Below are positions 48,526-59,921 of a DNA stretch of 64,000 nucleotides, piece after piece (positions within the stretch are counted from its first letter, which is position 1; each line of letters starts with the position of its first letter). Made by a program: the position numbers and the translations under genes. Source of the stretch: Oncomelania hupensis (lineage: Eukaryota > Mollusca > Gastropoda > Littorinimorpha > Pomatiopsidae); NCBI GenBank assembly GCA_036898135.1, contig CM072519.1, positions 40,865,311 through 40,929,310 on the forward strand, written 5' to 3'. The notes beneath the pieces are model-generated. The model saw only the letters and a program-made list of their open reading frames with translations, searched no databases and was not told where the DNA came from.

Positions 48526-51500
48526 GCTGCTATGGACAAGCTTTTTCCAAAAACAGGCTCAACGCATGATGGTCTTTAGCCATCAAATATACTTCCATCT
48601 TACACACACTCTTGCATAGGCGAAAAATGAACATTCATCAGTCAGACTTGAAGTGGTGGACAGTATTCTGAATTATATTATTTTGCTTTATCTGTCAGAT
48701 ACAAACAATTCTAATTCTACTTCAACATTGAAACTTACTTCCCCTTGTTATGACAACTTCAATCATGTCTGATGAGCTGTTTACTAATAGGCCCCTTTCA
48801 ACAATACACACATATGACTTAATAAATAGTTACCCAGCATCTTTATTTTCACAAAACACGTCATCAGCATCGTTTTCCTTTTCCCTTGCCTTGTTGTTTT
48901 CCACTTTTTCTTCTTCTTCATGTTGAAACTCTGGGTCATTGTCTGGGTAATCAGCTGATGAAGTGAGAGGCAGGGTCTCACTAGGATACTGGGTAGAAGA
49001 GGAAGATGGGGTTTCTGACATTTTACTGTGTGACACTTGCGTGGTAAGACATCCTGAAATCCTGATAAATGCATAAAAGACACTGTTCATATTCAAATTA
49101 CACACATAAACCACTTTTCCTGCACTGTTACAGTGCTATTAATAGATAACCCATGTTGTCAAAAGAGGACTGAAACTGCTACTTTTTTACTTTCGTTTCC
49201 CTGCGATTGTCTTGGGCAAATGTATAAAATAAACATATTCCATAAAAACTTGGAATTGTGCAAAACGAAGCAGGTGGACATTTTCTCACTAAATTATTTT
49301 ATTATAGCTCTGTATAATGAAGGTTCAAATTTTTTCTATATAATTTATATCAAGGGAAAATAAATGTACACAATTTTGATTGCATACTAATGGTCTAATC
49401 ATGCAAAGCTTCCATAGAGGTTCTGTGATTTCATGTTAGTTTTTATACAATACTCGATATTCTGTGTAGCAAAACTCACACACACACATACATGTATAAT
49501 GATACTGGGTTATATATACATATATATATATATATAAAAAACAAACTTACTCTGCATCTATACAAGACTTTGTATCGCACATATGCCTTAAGATCCACAA
49601 GCCCAGTATTATCATTGGAAAGGTTACAGCCATGACAGGCACCGCTATTACTAGAATCGATTCCAATTTGTCCTCTTCAGCTGTTGCAGGTACTTCCCCT
49701 GTACACAGAAAGAACAACAAAAATAAATTGCGTCTCAAATCTGTACAGTCAAAAGAGAAGGTAAAACTAACCAGAGTAATACCAGTAATGTCGTTTTCAT
49801 TGGCAAATCAGCCATTCACCGATAAAATTCTGAAATGTCTGAAAGAGTCATGTTCTGATCGACCCGATGTCCTAAGATTTTATGCCTCAATCAGCTACCC
49901 TTTGTCCATTTTTTGTTTGCTTGTCTCATGTCTGTTTCGTTGTTATTGCTTCTGGCCATATTAATTTCCTATCGGATAAATAAAGTTGTTATGAGTTATT
50001 GTCGAACATCAAGTATTGGAAGCGCCAAGCAGACGACACATGCATCAGCAGTGAGAGTTAGAGTAACGTCCCTTGTTGCGAACGGCATGCTTGCGGCAAT
50101 AAAACTTTTTGTTTTTTAAATGCCGCCGAAAAAGAAACCAAAACTTATCAGTGGCCTCTCGTTTGGTGTTGGAAAGAAATCAAAATGATGGCCGATAGAT
50201 TTTCAAACTGTCCTAAAGGTTTGTGAATCGGCCAAATGGCCTATGCTGAAAATTTCTAGCAACATCACTGCTCCACCAATACTCCTTTCCCCCTTCCACT
50301 TAATTAAATCACAACATAGATAAAGGCTAAAAGGTAAAACAATACCTAACCATAACCCAACCTTTTCATAAAAATCCTCAAATCATCTCACTCACACACA
50401 CTTCTTAACACAGATTATAATTCTGAAAAGCAACAATCATTACAACAGTTTTGAAAATTATATGGGTACAGTGGGGTTGTAGAATACATATACTTTCCAG
50501 CACCAGACAATAAAAGTCACAATGACATGTAAGAGTATGCAAAACTTTACTTGTATGTAAAGTACCGTTAGAGTCCAAGCCGCCCTTTGTCAACTGCAAT
50601 GTTTGGGAAAACAGCATGTCTGAGGACCTTTTCTCAGCGTCCACTCTCCCATCTAGACAAGCAAGGGCAGGTCCAGTGAGATGGCATGAGTAGTTGCCAG
50701 GCAACAAAGGACAGCCACTCTTTGATGCTGTACCCTTCCAATGGTCAATAATCTCAGGTCCTGATGGAGTCTGCAGAAGACAACATAAAATGAAAAAAAA
50801 AAATCAGATTAATTTAAACATTTTTTATTTCAGTCAGGAATCAGAACGAGCCAATGTATGTCAATCTTTTAGTCAGTCTGTCTGTCAGTAGGTCTGTTGC
50901 ATGTCATATTTGAAGAACCTTGGTACACATTCTGTTCAACCTTCACAAGAACAATACCTGGGTTAGTGGCCAGCATCCTATGAAATCATATTTCCTCTAT
51001 CGCAAAGGTCAATGTTATCAAGGTCAAATCTTTGCAAACATGTTTTGTTCTTAGATACCTAAAAAACGTTGTTACAGACTGTGATTTTTGATATACAGAT
51101 CATTCAACTCATAAATCACTCTTTAGCAGGCTGTTTGACTGTGGCTTGGTCAGTCTGTCCATCGGTCCATGACTCCGAATGTAACGTTTTTGACCAAAAA
51201 CATTATTTTGACTTCTCAAGAATTAATGAACTGATTTTTAGTATTTTCATTCTACAGATACTAGTTTAAACACCACTACTCCTTTTGTTTCATTCATTAT
51301 TGCTCTTTCTCAAAGGCAAACTTCACTTGAGGTTCATTATATAATGAAGCCGTTTCGCACTTTATCATAGTCTCAAATGAAACAGTAAAACTAGATTTGG
51401 GTAACGATTTAAAATGATTATTACCGTTAGGACAAAGGAGGCAGCAGGATATCCAGGAAACAGTACTTTCCTGCAAGTGATGGTCTGACAGTTCTGGCTA

Positions 51501-54500
51501 GAGTTGCGGACTTCAAGAGAAAGGCCATTATTATACAACAGTGGAGGAACTGAAACACAAAATCTACTAAATTAATAAATGTGTTGAGCAGATCTTCAGG
51601 GGTGGCAATATATTTTCAGAAGAGAGGAGGGTTTTGGAAGGAGGGAGGGAAGGGGAGAAGGGTGTGAAGATCAAGAGAGAGAAAGGGAGCAAGTAGTGGG
51701 AGTGGAAATTATTGATATACTATTTTTGTAAAGGTTATTTGCACAAATTCTGCTGACAGTATTGTAATATGTTTTAGAATGTGTGTTTTGTGTGTGTGTG
51801 TGTGTGTGCTTTGTGTGTGTGTTTGTTTTAATGAAGAAGTGAATTAGAGAATTCTGTAATTTTTTGTTCTCTCTAGTACCAATTATGGTGTAATTAAAGT
51901 AAACCAGAACACATTTGAGCTCATTCGTCCTATCCTATCCTATCTAATCTATTTTGTTTTACAATTATTATTAAAGGGGGCATCTAGTGCTATTTTACTG
52001 ATGAATTCTATAAAGGGTATCAGAATCCTGACCTTTTAAAATGTATGCTACCCAATATTTTTTCCCAAAGTCCCGAAAATGGCCGTACAAAGCCATGCTG
52101 TATATGTATGAACCATCAGGAGTGGAAATGAATCTAGGAGACCACGCATACTTTTCGCTATGACTACTGAATGAATAGTTGTATAAAATGCTCTAACAAC
52201 GCTTTTTCGCAAAAAGATACATTGCCCAACCTTAGTCCCCGGTTCCAACGTCACTGCAATTTATAAGCAAGTGTCTAGTACCTTACCCTGCTTCAATCAT
52301 CTGATATAACATTTTAACCAGGACAGAGATATAAGACATAAGAGACATAAAACATTTTATTTGTCCAAAAACATGGAAAAGTGCTTTCAGACAGTGCAAA
52401 TGTTAAGATAGTCAAGTTAAAACGGGAAACTAAAGCAGTAAAATTAAGATCCGCTTTACATACTGGTGTGACAAATTTCTACAGATTAACTTTTATTAGT
52501 TATACTTATAACAGACATGTAAATGTAGACCTACCATAGACACTCACAGAAAACTGTCTCTCCAGAACTGTACCATTATGGAGCTCTGCCCTTGCTGAAT
52601 AAACCCCTGAATCCAGAATGCCCATGTTGCTCAAGTAAATTCCTGTCGATCCTTGCTGCCCTGTACGTGATGCAAAACTGTTTGAAAATACAACACTCCC
52701 GTTCCTCACAATCGTGGCCACAAGTTGAAGTTGGCCGCTGAAGCCGTAAAAGGTCAAGGTCATGATCTTTGCCAGGTCATACTGAAGGTCACAAGGCCAG
52801 GTAAACGCTGCTTTGCCACCCTCACAAACCCTCAGGTCACCATGCTGCAAGTTTGTAGATCCTGTTCAAGGAGGAGAAAATAGTTTAATTATCTGTAAAG
52901 AATTACTTAGTTTCAACGAAAGGTAGAAAAAGGATATTGTCATTTACTTGAACTTGAACTTGAAAAAGTCAATGATATAGGCCACTGGCCTTTACATAGA
53001 TCCTAAAACTGCTAGACTTGCATGCGTGGCAATTAGCTAAATCTAGTAGTGGCATCTTAGGCATCTTGGTTCGTATATCTCCGGGTGGTCTTTCCAGAAT
53101 ACATCCAGCCTGCTTTTGAAGCAGTCGACAGTGGGGGCTGTTACAACTGTCTCTGGTAGGCTGTTCCATGTGCCGATGGCTCTCTGTGAGAAGTAGTTGC
53201 TTCTTAGGTTCAGCTTGCAGTGCTGCTTAGTCAGCTTCAATGAGTGTCCTCTAGTTAATTCACTTTTAGCAAACTGAAAGAGTAGTCTGTCAGTATCGTA
53301 GAAGCCTTAGACGTATTTAAAAACATCAATCATGTCCCCTCTCAGTCGACGATGTTCAAGGGAGGGCAAACAGAGGGCTCTAAGTCTCTCACTGTAAGCT
53401 TTATCTCTGATGCTTGGCAGGAGCTTGGTAGCACGGCGTTGGACAGCCTCGATTTCGGCACATAAGGTGTTATGATGTGGCTGCCAAACTGAGTGACCGT
53501 ACTCCAGGATGGGGCGGACCAAGCTCTTATACATTTGCAGGAACAGATCTTCAGAGAGGAAGTCGAACGTTCTCCTTATAATGCCAACAGTTTGATTAGC
53601 CTTTGCTGTGGCACTTCCGACGTGCTGCTTAAAGCTCAAGTTGTTGTCAATGAAGTCTCCTAGGTCTCTCTCCACCTCGCTTTCCTGCAACGTCACACTA
53701 TAGTCCTCCCCATTCCGTGTTCCTCTCATAAAGTAGCTCGCATCAGACTTCCTGTATCCACTTTCAACACATGGCATTTTTCAGGGTGGAAACGTAGAAG
53801 CCAATTATCTGACCAGTGTTGAAGACTGTCAAGGTCATCTTGTAAAGCCTTCGTACCCTCCCCCGAGTCACTGCGAGTGTAAATCTTAGTATCATCTGCA
53901 AAAAGTCGTATTGAGCATGAGCAGGCTTCCGGCAGGTCATTAATGTACAGTAAGAAAAGTAGTGGACCACACACACTTCCCTGAGGGACTCCGCTCGTTA
54001 CGCTGTCCCACTGGGAGTGGGCCCCATTAATGATGACGCACTGAGATCTGCCACTAAGGAAGGCCCTGATCCACCCAAGAACTTTTCCTTTGATGCCGTG
54101 TGCTGCGACCTTGGATAGGAGGCGCCTGTGGGAGACGGAATCAAAAGCTTTCATGAAGTCTGTGTAAATGATATCTACACTTCCTCCGGAGTCCAAAATC
54201 TCTGTCCAGGATATCCATGACATCGAGCAACTGTGTGATGCATGTTCGACCTTTAACGAACCCGTGCTGTTCTCGGATTATAAGGTTGTTCTCAAGAAGG
54301 GGCTGAGTCATCCTCTCTCTGATGATGGACTCCATTGTTTTGCATAGAATGCATGTCAAACTAACTGGTCTATAGTTCCCTGTGATTGTCTTGAGCAAAT
54401 GTATAAAATAAACTAGGCGACTTCCCTTCTTAAATATGGGGTTTACTGTTGCTTTTTTCCAGTCTTCAGGTACTTGCTCAGATGCTAATGAGCGATGGAA

Positions 54501-55835
54501 GAGCTCAGCCACTGGGAATGCCAATACATCTGCAGCTTTGGAAAGAACTAAGGGACTAATGTGGTCGGGTCCAGCGGCCTTGTCAGTCTTGAGATTTCTT
54601 AGTTTTTGCTTCACATCTTCATCCCTTATTTCAAAGTCCGTAAGTGCTTCTTTGTATGAGTACGATGGAGGGTTGGGAGGTGGCTCATCGCTTTCACACT
54701 TGAATACACTTTGAAAGAATGTATTCAACAAATCAGTTTTTTCCTTATCTGATGATGTCCAGCTTCCATCTTCCCTCTTTAAATTGCCCACACCTGTCTA
54801 TATAGATGTCTTGGACTTGACATATGACCAGAATGCTTTGGGGTTCTTTTTTGCATTAGATGCGACAGTTTCTTCTAGTCTTCTCTTTGCATTCCTACAA
54901 GCCAGTGTCGCTCAATTTCTAGCATATGCCGTGTAGTCCTCTCCGGTTCTAGTTTGCAGCCAACGTCGGAACAGTTTGTGTTTAGTCCTGACTGAAGTGA
55001 GTGTCCCACCATCCATCCATTTCTGTCTTCTTTTGGACTGTGCACTTCGTTGGGGCACTGATTTTTCGACTGCCTGCTCGATCTTGCCCTTGAGCATTGA
55101 CCAGTACTGATCCACGGTTAGATTTCGCCCCTCTTTCTCCCAGTCTATGTCCTGCAATTCTTTGATTAAAGCAGTAGTGTCCATCTTGGTATAGTTATGG
55201 GAAATGCGATGTTCTGGTTTCTTCTCGCTCATGTTTAAGCTGATAATAAGAGTGAAGTGATCACTCTTGCCCATGGGTGGAGCTGTTATTATGTCCTCTA
55301 CTAATCCGTCTTCTCTATCAGATCGTCAATGTTTGCTTTCTGTCCAGGGCGGTGCCTTGTTGGTTCTTTCTGATGCTGAATTAAGAATGCCTCTTTGCTT
55401 GCCTTCAAGAAAGTTGTTGCCGGGTGAGATGGGCCAGCTTCACTTGTGGTCAGATCCCAGTTGATTTCAGGATAATTGAAGTCTCCCATAATTAGGATAT
55501 CGTGGTATTTCATATCCGCTGTTTTCAATAGGAGAGAGTTCAGTTCGTTATTGTTTTTATGGCTAGAATTGGGGCTGCGATACAGCAGACCCACCAATAG
55601 AGGAGGCAGATCAACTCTCTTGCATTCAGCGAAGACATGCTCATTGAAGTTGCTGTCTATTTTTTCAACTAGTGAAGGCTTCATGTCTTTATGAATAAAC
55701 AGACAAATACCTCTGTGCCCCTTAACCAAATTGTGAAACATCTCATAGTCTTTTAGTGCTATCTCACATTCCTGTAGGTTATATCTGCAATTACCATTTA
55801 CCATTCAGAAGGAGGGAGAGGGGGAGGGAGGGAGA

Positions 55836-55913
<78 letters not shown>

Positions 55914-56013
55914 GAGAGAGGTATACCCGTATAAACCATCACTACTTACCTGATCCAAAACAGATGTTGACGAATAGGCAGATTCCAAAGAATGGGGTGA
56001 TCTGTGCTGTCAT
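47954..56013 (-). CDS. Single-pass Ig-superfamily membrane protein with ITIM-like tail, whole model
   Basis: Exons: 55950-56013, 52535-52861, 51425-51549, 50566-50770, 49551-49698, 48834-49061, 47954-48074. Phases agree and give about 405 aa with a stop. Residues 1-21 are a signal peptide (MTAQITPFFGICLFVNICFG). Residues 22-130 form one Ig-like domain with C34, C45 and a DSGVYSA strand-F motif. Residues 131-240 are a Cys-containing ectodomain region. A transmembrane helix spans about 252-275 (ILVIAVPVMAVTFPMIIL), followed by a cytoplasmic acidic tail. The tail ends near SQYYLI, which fits the ITIM pattern S-x-Y-x-x-I. The usual second Ig cysteine (Y-x-C) is Ala here, so the canonical disulfide is absent. 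I do not recognise an ortholog. A cell-surface recognition or adhesion role is inference. Confidence 0.8.
48468..48525. repeat. (AAT)n microsatellite
   Basis: About 19 units, intronic in the Ig gene. Confidence 0.95.
48834..49061 (-). CDS. Ig gene exon 7: acidic cytoplasmic tail
   Basis: The first of two nearby AGs (TTATCAG at 49062-49063) keeps the frame; the second gives an early stop. Content is Ser/Pro-rich then EEEE/Lys/Glu/Asp-rich. Donor CTGG|GTAACT, phase 2. Confidence 0.8.
49197..49234 (+). repeat. 38-bp sequence shared with a LINE insertion
   Basis: Matches 54376-54413 at 36 of 38 positions (CCCTG-GATTGTCTTG then CAAATGTATAAAATAAAC). Confidence 0.8.
49551..49698 (-). CDS. Ig gene exon 6: transmembrane helix
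   Basis: Acceptor GTGTACAG, donor CAGA|GTAAGT, phase 1 to phase 2. A short acidic stem (EVPATAEEDKLE) is followed by a hydrophobic stretch of about 23 residues and a basic/Cys stop (RHMC). A TA-repeat starts about 15 bp inside the intron. Confidence 0.88.
50566..50770 (-). CDS. Ig gene exon 5
   Basis: Acceptor TTCTGCAG, donor AACG|GTACTT, phase 0 to phase 1. It contains CPLLPGNYSCHL, whose NYSC pattern resembles the F strand of an Ig domain, so exons 4-5 may together be a divergent second Ig domain. Confidence 0.8.
50860..51330. repeat. AAGGTCAAGGTCA-type dispersed repeat, diverged
   Basis: Same order of motifs as 47280-47760 (CAGTCTGTCTGTCAGT, GGTTAGTGGCC, AAAGGTCAATG..CAAGGTCAA), more decayed; in an Ig-gene intron. 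Confidence 0.5.
51425..51549 (-). CDS. Ig gene exon 4
   Basis: Acceptor TGTTTCAG, donor ACG|GTAATA, phase 1 to phase 0, 125 bp. Two Cys (NCQTITC) suggest a small extracellular fold or the first half of a second Ig-like domain. Confidence 0.8.
52535..52861 (-). CDS. Ig gene exon 3: Ig-like domain
   Basis: Acceptor TTGAACAG, donor TATG|GTAGGT, phase 1 to phase 1, the usual phase for Ig-domain exons. It contains CEGGKAAFTWPC, a hydrophobic core and ILDSGVYSARAEL. The exon also contains the motif TGACCTTGACCT found in nearby dispersed repeats, here read as MTLTF. Confidence 0.88.
52944..55797 (-). mobile_element. CR1-like (Jockey superfamily) LINE, 5'-truncated and broken
   Basis: On the minus strand, 5' to 3': endonuclease C-terminal half (LIMGDFNYPEINWDL near 55.5 kb), linker, reverse transcriptase with KAAGPDHISPLVL (54.57 kb), NYRPVSLT, TDFMKAFDSVSH (54.15 kb), GVPQGSVCGPLLF, FADDTKIY (53.88 kb), then the C-terminal AFSRGTWNSLP-like region read here as AIGTWNSLPETVV, and a tail of TTCAAG repeats. 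Frameshifts and stops show it is dead. It lies in sense orientation in intron 2 of the Ig gene model, after the signal-peptide exon. Confidence 0.9.
55802..55920. repeat. (GA)n microsatellite
   Basis: GGGA repeats becoming (GA)n; it abuts the 5' end of the CR1-like LINE and lies 30 bp from the donor of the signal-peptide exon. Confidence 0.95.
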
Positions 56014-56047
56014 ATCCAGTTGACGACTTCAATCAAAATCATGATGA
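55950..56047 (-). CDS. Ig gene exon 2: 5' UTR and signal peptide
   Basis: Acceptor GATTGCAG at 56048-56049, ATG at 56013, donor TCAG|GTAAGT, phase 1. An upstream ATG opens a 10-codon ORF whose TGA overlaps the main ATG (ATGA). Coding starts at 56013; 56014-56047 is UTR. Confidence 0.8.
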
Positions 56048-56372
56048 CTGCAATCAAATCAACACGAAGTTTCACCATATTTATATATTACTGCACAACG
56101 TAAAATGATCACCAGTCTAAAATCTAATTAGTCATACATTTATCAGGGACAAACATTGTGTGAAACAAACGCCATGTCAGGGCCTGTGCCTGTGGCTGTG
56201 CTCAGCTTCTGCTCTCTATTGATAACAAAAATGTTGTTCACTCCACAACTTACAAAGGTAACTAAGTATAAACATCTAGATCTGCACAAAGAGAAAACGT
56301 CTAAACTAAGTATTTCCCCAAAATTTTATAACAAGACAGTGCAGAAAAGAAACACTTATAGTTGTAGCCTAC

Positions 56373-56442
56373 CTTGAAGTTTGAAGAACGTGAACACGAA
56401 GTTTCCGGGAGATTGACAACAAAGGTAAGAATTACTTCCCTT
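56373..56442 (-). promoter_or_regulatory. Candidate first non-coding exon and promoter of the Ig gene
   Basis: On the minus strand an ETS-like CCGGAA is followed by ACTTCAAG|GTAGGC, a good donor at 56372. The motif AAGGGAAGTAATTC (56429-56442) lies just upstream, with a second copy, AAGGGAGGTAATTC, at 56463-56476. This fits a first exon of about 50 bp spliced to 56047. Confidence 0.35.
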
Positions 56443-56669
56443 GTTTTCCCACCACTTACTTGGAATTACCTCCCTTAACATGATTGTACGATTTCGTTTT
56501 TTCCTCTTTACTGCAAGTAAGAGGAACATGAATAATTATGACATTGTCCTTTTTGTACTGTTTGACTTGTTCTTGTGTTCATAATTCCTTGTCGATCTTT
56601 ACAACCGTGGTGATAACATTTGGCATTTTTGGAAAATATTTGACATCCACCTATCGCTTTTCCTCTCAG

Positions 56670-57010
56670 TGTGCCATAGTCGTGATGAGCCATGACTCGC
56701 ATGAGCCATCATCATCATTACACGTTAGGCTAATGATGGCTGTCTAATTGAAAAACAAGAATTCGTTGCATAAGATCACTCTCTGTCTCTCGCTATTTCT
56801 GTCTCTAAAAGATGCGACTCGTCATAGCAAAAGGAGCGACTTTTCCTCACTGGTCACTTCCTAGAGACAGGCCAGCTGTGCTCGGCAGTAATTGTTTTCG
56901 GTTAATAAATCATCATTCATCACAATTTTTTCAAACTTTTTTTTTGCTATGATGAGTCGCATCTCTTATTTTTGACAACTCGCACAGGAGCGACTTGTCA
57001 TGCAACCCAT
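56670..57010. other. Cluster of ATGASTCGCAT-like motifs with inverted pair
   Basis: ATGACTCGCATGAG (56693), GATGCGACTCGTCATAGC (56814), its near-perfect inverse GCTATGATGAGTCGCATC (about 56947) and GAGCGACTTGTCATGC (56987). Function unknown; 300-600 bp upstream of the candidate Ig-gene first exon. Confidence 0.4.
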
Positions 57011-57215
57011 ATGATAAGAGAGGAATAGAAAGGTCTTCATCATCATCTTCAGAGTGACTGAATGTTTTTCGCATCCACAAAACAAAATCATATGTATTTT
57101 CAAATAAGTGGGGAATAAAGTACATGGGTTTTCCAAAAATGTGATCTTTATTATGTTTAAATTTTTATTGATAGAAATGATCGACTGTGCTTGACTGTGA
57201 TAGGGGATTTTGTTT

Positions 57216-57545
57216 TCTTGTTATTTATTTATTTATTTATTTAATCGTTCTTATATAGCGCTTTTCCAGCTCAAGAGGTGCTCAAGGCGCTGGCCGATGA
57301 AGGATCTAATTCAAGCCGCCCGAGACGCCCACCCGCAGCCTTTGGGAGCATGGTCTGACGCCCAGACAACTGAGCACAATCCTGGGCAGCCAGGGATGGA
57401 GGAGAAGGACCTAGGTGCATGCTGGGTGTTTTCTTGTCACCGGCACTCACCCGTCTAGGACATGAGCGTCAGGATCTTTAAAGTCCGTTATGATGGAATG
57501 TCTGCGACACAGACTAGACCTCGGTTTATACTCTCATCCGAAGGA
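57216..57545 (-). mobile_element. SINE family B, 5'-truncated copy
   Basis: Reverse-orientation match to 18110-18440 (CGTTCTTATATAGCGCTTT at the 3' end with an ATTT-type tail); the tRNA head is missing. Confidence 0.85.
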
Positions 57546-57669
57546 TGTTATATCATGTATTATAATCCCGTGACATGTGCTCTGTGATACCCCCTGATAA
57601 CATGGGCATTCAACTACTTGGTTCACTCAGCTGTGATGTGTGTACTTGTGTATGTTAGTGCGTGTGTGT

Positions 57670-57745
57670 TACATTACATTACATGATTATTGCTTTAGGT
57701 CCAGCAGACTCTTCCGAGCCAAATCAGGACCGGACAACCCCCGAT
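57670..57745 (+). repeat. Dispersed repeat R2, copy 3
   Basis: TTACATTACATTACATGATT, TTGCTTTAGGTCCAGCAGAC and CCGAGCCAAATCAGGACCGG; again starts with TTACA repeats. Confidence 0.75.
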
Positions 57746-58089
57746 CTGCATAAATTAAAAGATCTGCTGAAATAACCCTAGTGGTAAAACTGAAAGCTCT
57801 CCACCAGCCAGTCACTTTACAAAAAAGACATCCCATGCAGGGGACGCTGAGGCTAGATTCTAATTTATCGAACGCCCGTTTACAAAAACAAAATAGAATA
57901 CAAACATTATAAATTATCAACAAAACATATATATATATATATAAAATTCCTACATTGCTAAATAATAACATCATAGGAAGCCCTAGTGACCACCTGGCAG
58001 AAAGCGTCCAATATTCCCAAGCTGATCCAACAGACCTCACACACAAATAAGGAGTCTTGCCCCGAAAGAGTTTTCACGAAAAAAGGTAG

Positions 58090-58240
58090 GTGACTGGTCT
58101 AGCGAAGAAGAAGATAGTATAGCAGATTGATAGAACAGAGCAGGAATGAGAAAGAACAAATGAGGAAGACAGCGACAGTGGGAATTTAAAGCACTAAATT
58201 TCCAGAAAGTGGGGATACTATTTATACTGAAACCCCCGGC
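58090..58240 (+). repeat. Dispersed repeat R3, copy 2
   Basis: About 90% identical to 37442-37590, same orientation; includes CAGCGACAGTGGGAATTTAA. Confidence 0.75.
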
Positions 58241-58479
58241 ACCCCAAATGGGGAGTGTGTGTGTGTGTGTATGTGTTGGTGTGTTTAGGACAGAGATAGA
58301 TGGAGAAAGTTGGAATAATGTTTCCGATGAGTGTGATGTGGATGAAAGCGTATTATTGTGTACTCTTAAAGTATATGAATTTAAAATGCGATTCTGCACC
58401 TGCTTTTATTCCTTTTGGGATAATAAAGATGTGTCGGATTGGATTGTATTGTATTACAAGCGGCATGCATACTCTTAAT

Positions 58480-59395
58480 TGATTATTTTAGCTTTTGATT
58501 TTCAGGGAATTCCGGGACCATTTCTTCACGAATTTCATAAAATTATTAAACATTTGAGTGATTTCATACATGTTTGGGGGAATTTGATGAAATTTACACA
58601 CATACACACACACAAACACACACCCACAATTCTATTGAACACATAAGAAATCAAATTTTGTTGTATATCATTTATTAAAGCATAGAATTCAGGCTTAAAG
58701 TATACAAAAAAAAGCAATAGGTAGCAGATGTATTAACATAAATTGATGTAATACAATATTTATGTAACGGTGGCATTTTTAAAGGCACAGAAACAAAAAA
58801 AAATCGGTAGTTATGGGGAAAAATTTGGGGGGGGGGGGGGTGCAACAATAATGCACATTTTGCCATAACAATGCACTGGTGACGTTTTACCAACAATAAG
58901 GCACAGAATAGATTTTCTTGAATGTCATCCAAGAAAAGCATAGTGGACAAATACAATGTACACAAAAACAATGGCAATTTCAATTGTGTTCAGTTAAATT
59001 ACATGAAATATACCAAAGTAAAAGAGTAGAATCATTAACACACAAACAAAAATCCCATATAAGTATCTGAAACAAGGCGAAAGGTGTAAAGGTATATATT
59101 TCTCTTTTCTTTTAATTTCTTTTTGTTGAAATTATGGTACGCAATTTTCTTTTAAAAAATACTCAACAACAGCAATATCCTCAAACTCTTACATTTAAGT
59201 AGAAGAAAAGCAGTAACATTTGGTCTATTATATGTTCTTTGCTGTAATTGCACATTGCTGCAATTAATTGATGGTAGTTAACAACGTGAAAAGTACAAAT
59301 GATCGCTTTCTGTTTCAATACTTACCAAACAGTCCTAAAGGCTACAAATAATTCGCTGATTTTTTTTAAATAGTATTCTGGATTTTACGTTTTTG
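58480..59395. other. Non-coding, nothing recognised
   Basis: AT-rich with a short AC tract (58597-58625) and a G-run (58828-58841). No gene or clear repeat boundary seen. Confidence 0.5.
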
Positions 59396-59398
59396 TTT

Positions 59399-59403
<5 letters not shown>

Positions 59404-59494
<91 letters not shown>
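59404..59494. repeat. (AT)n microsatellite
   Basis: About 45 TA units. Confidence 0.97.
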
Positions 59495-59497
<3 letters not shown>

Positions 59498-59719
59498 AAA
59501 AATAAAAACAAGTTTGTGAACACAAAGCACAAAAAATGTAATACAGAGGCAGTTAAAACTTGCTAATAAAAAAAAGCTAGTGATAAGCTGGTTAAAAAAA
59601 GTGAACTGCTTCGGCAACACTGTTTTATATAATCTCATATTGTGAAATATTGTTTGTTATCATCCACTGCAGTACCAGCAATAAGCAACCCTCAAGTGCT
59701 CTCTGAAAGCACTTTTTAT

Positions 59720-59721
<2 letters not shown>

Positions 59722-59782
<61 letters not shown>

Positions 59783-59818
59783 TATATTATTATTATTATT
59801 ATCATCATCATTATTATT
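59722..59818. repeat. (ATT)n microsatellite
   Basis: ATT units with a few ATC interruptions at the right end. Confidence 0.95.
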
Positions 59819-59921
59819 AATGTCCAACACAAAGTTAACACGTGTTGATGTGATGGCAAGGTCGAATTTTTCATGTAATGATGTAGTGAAATTTTCATTG
59901 ATTATATAAAAACAAGCCTAA

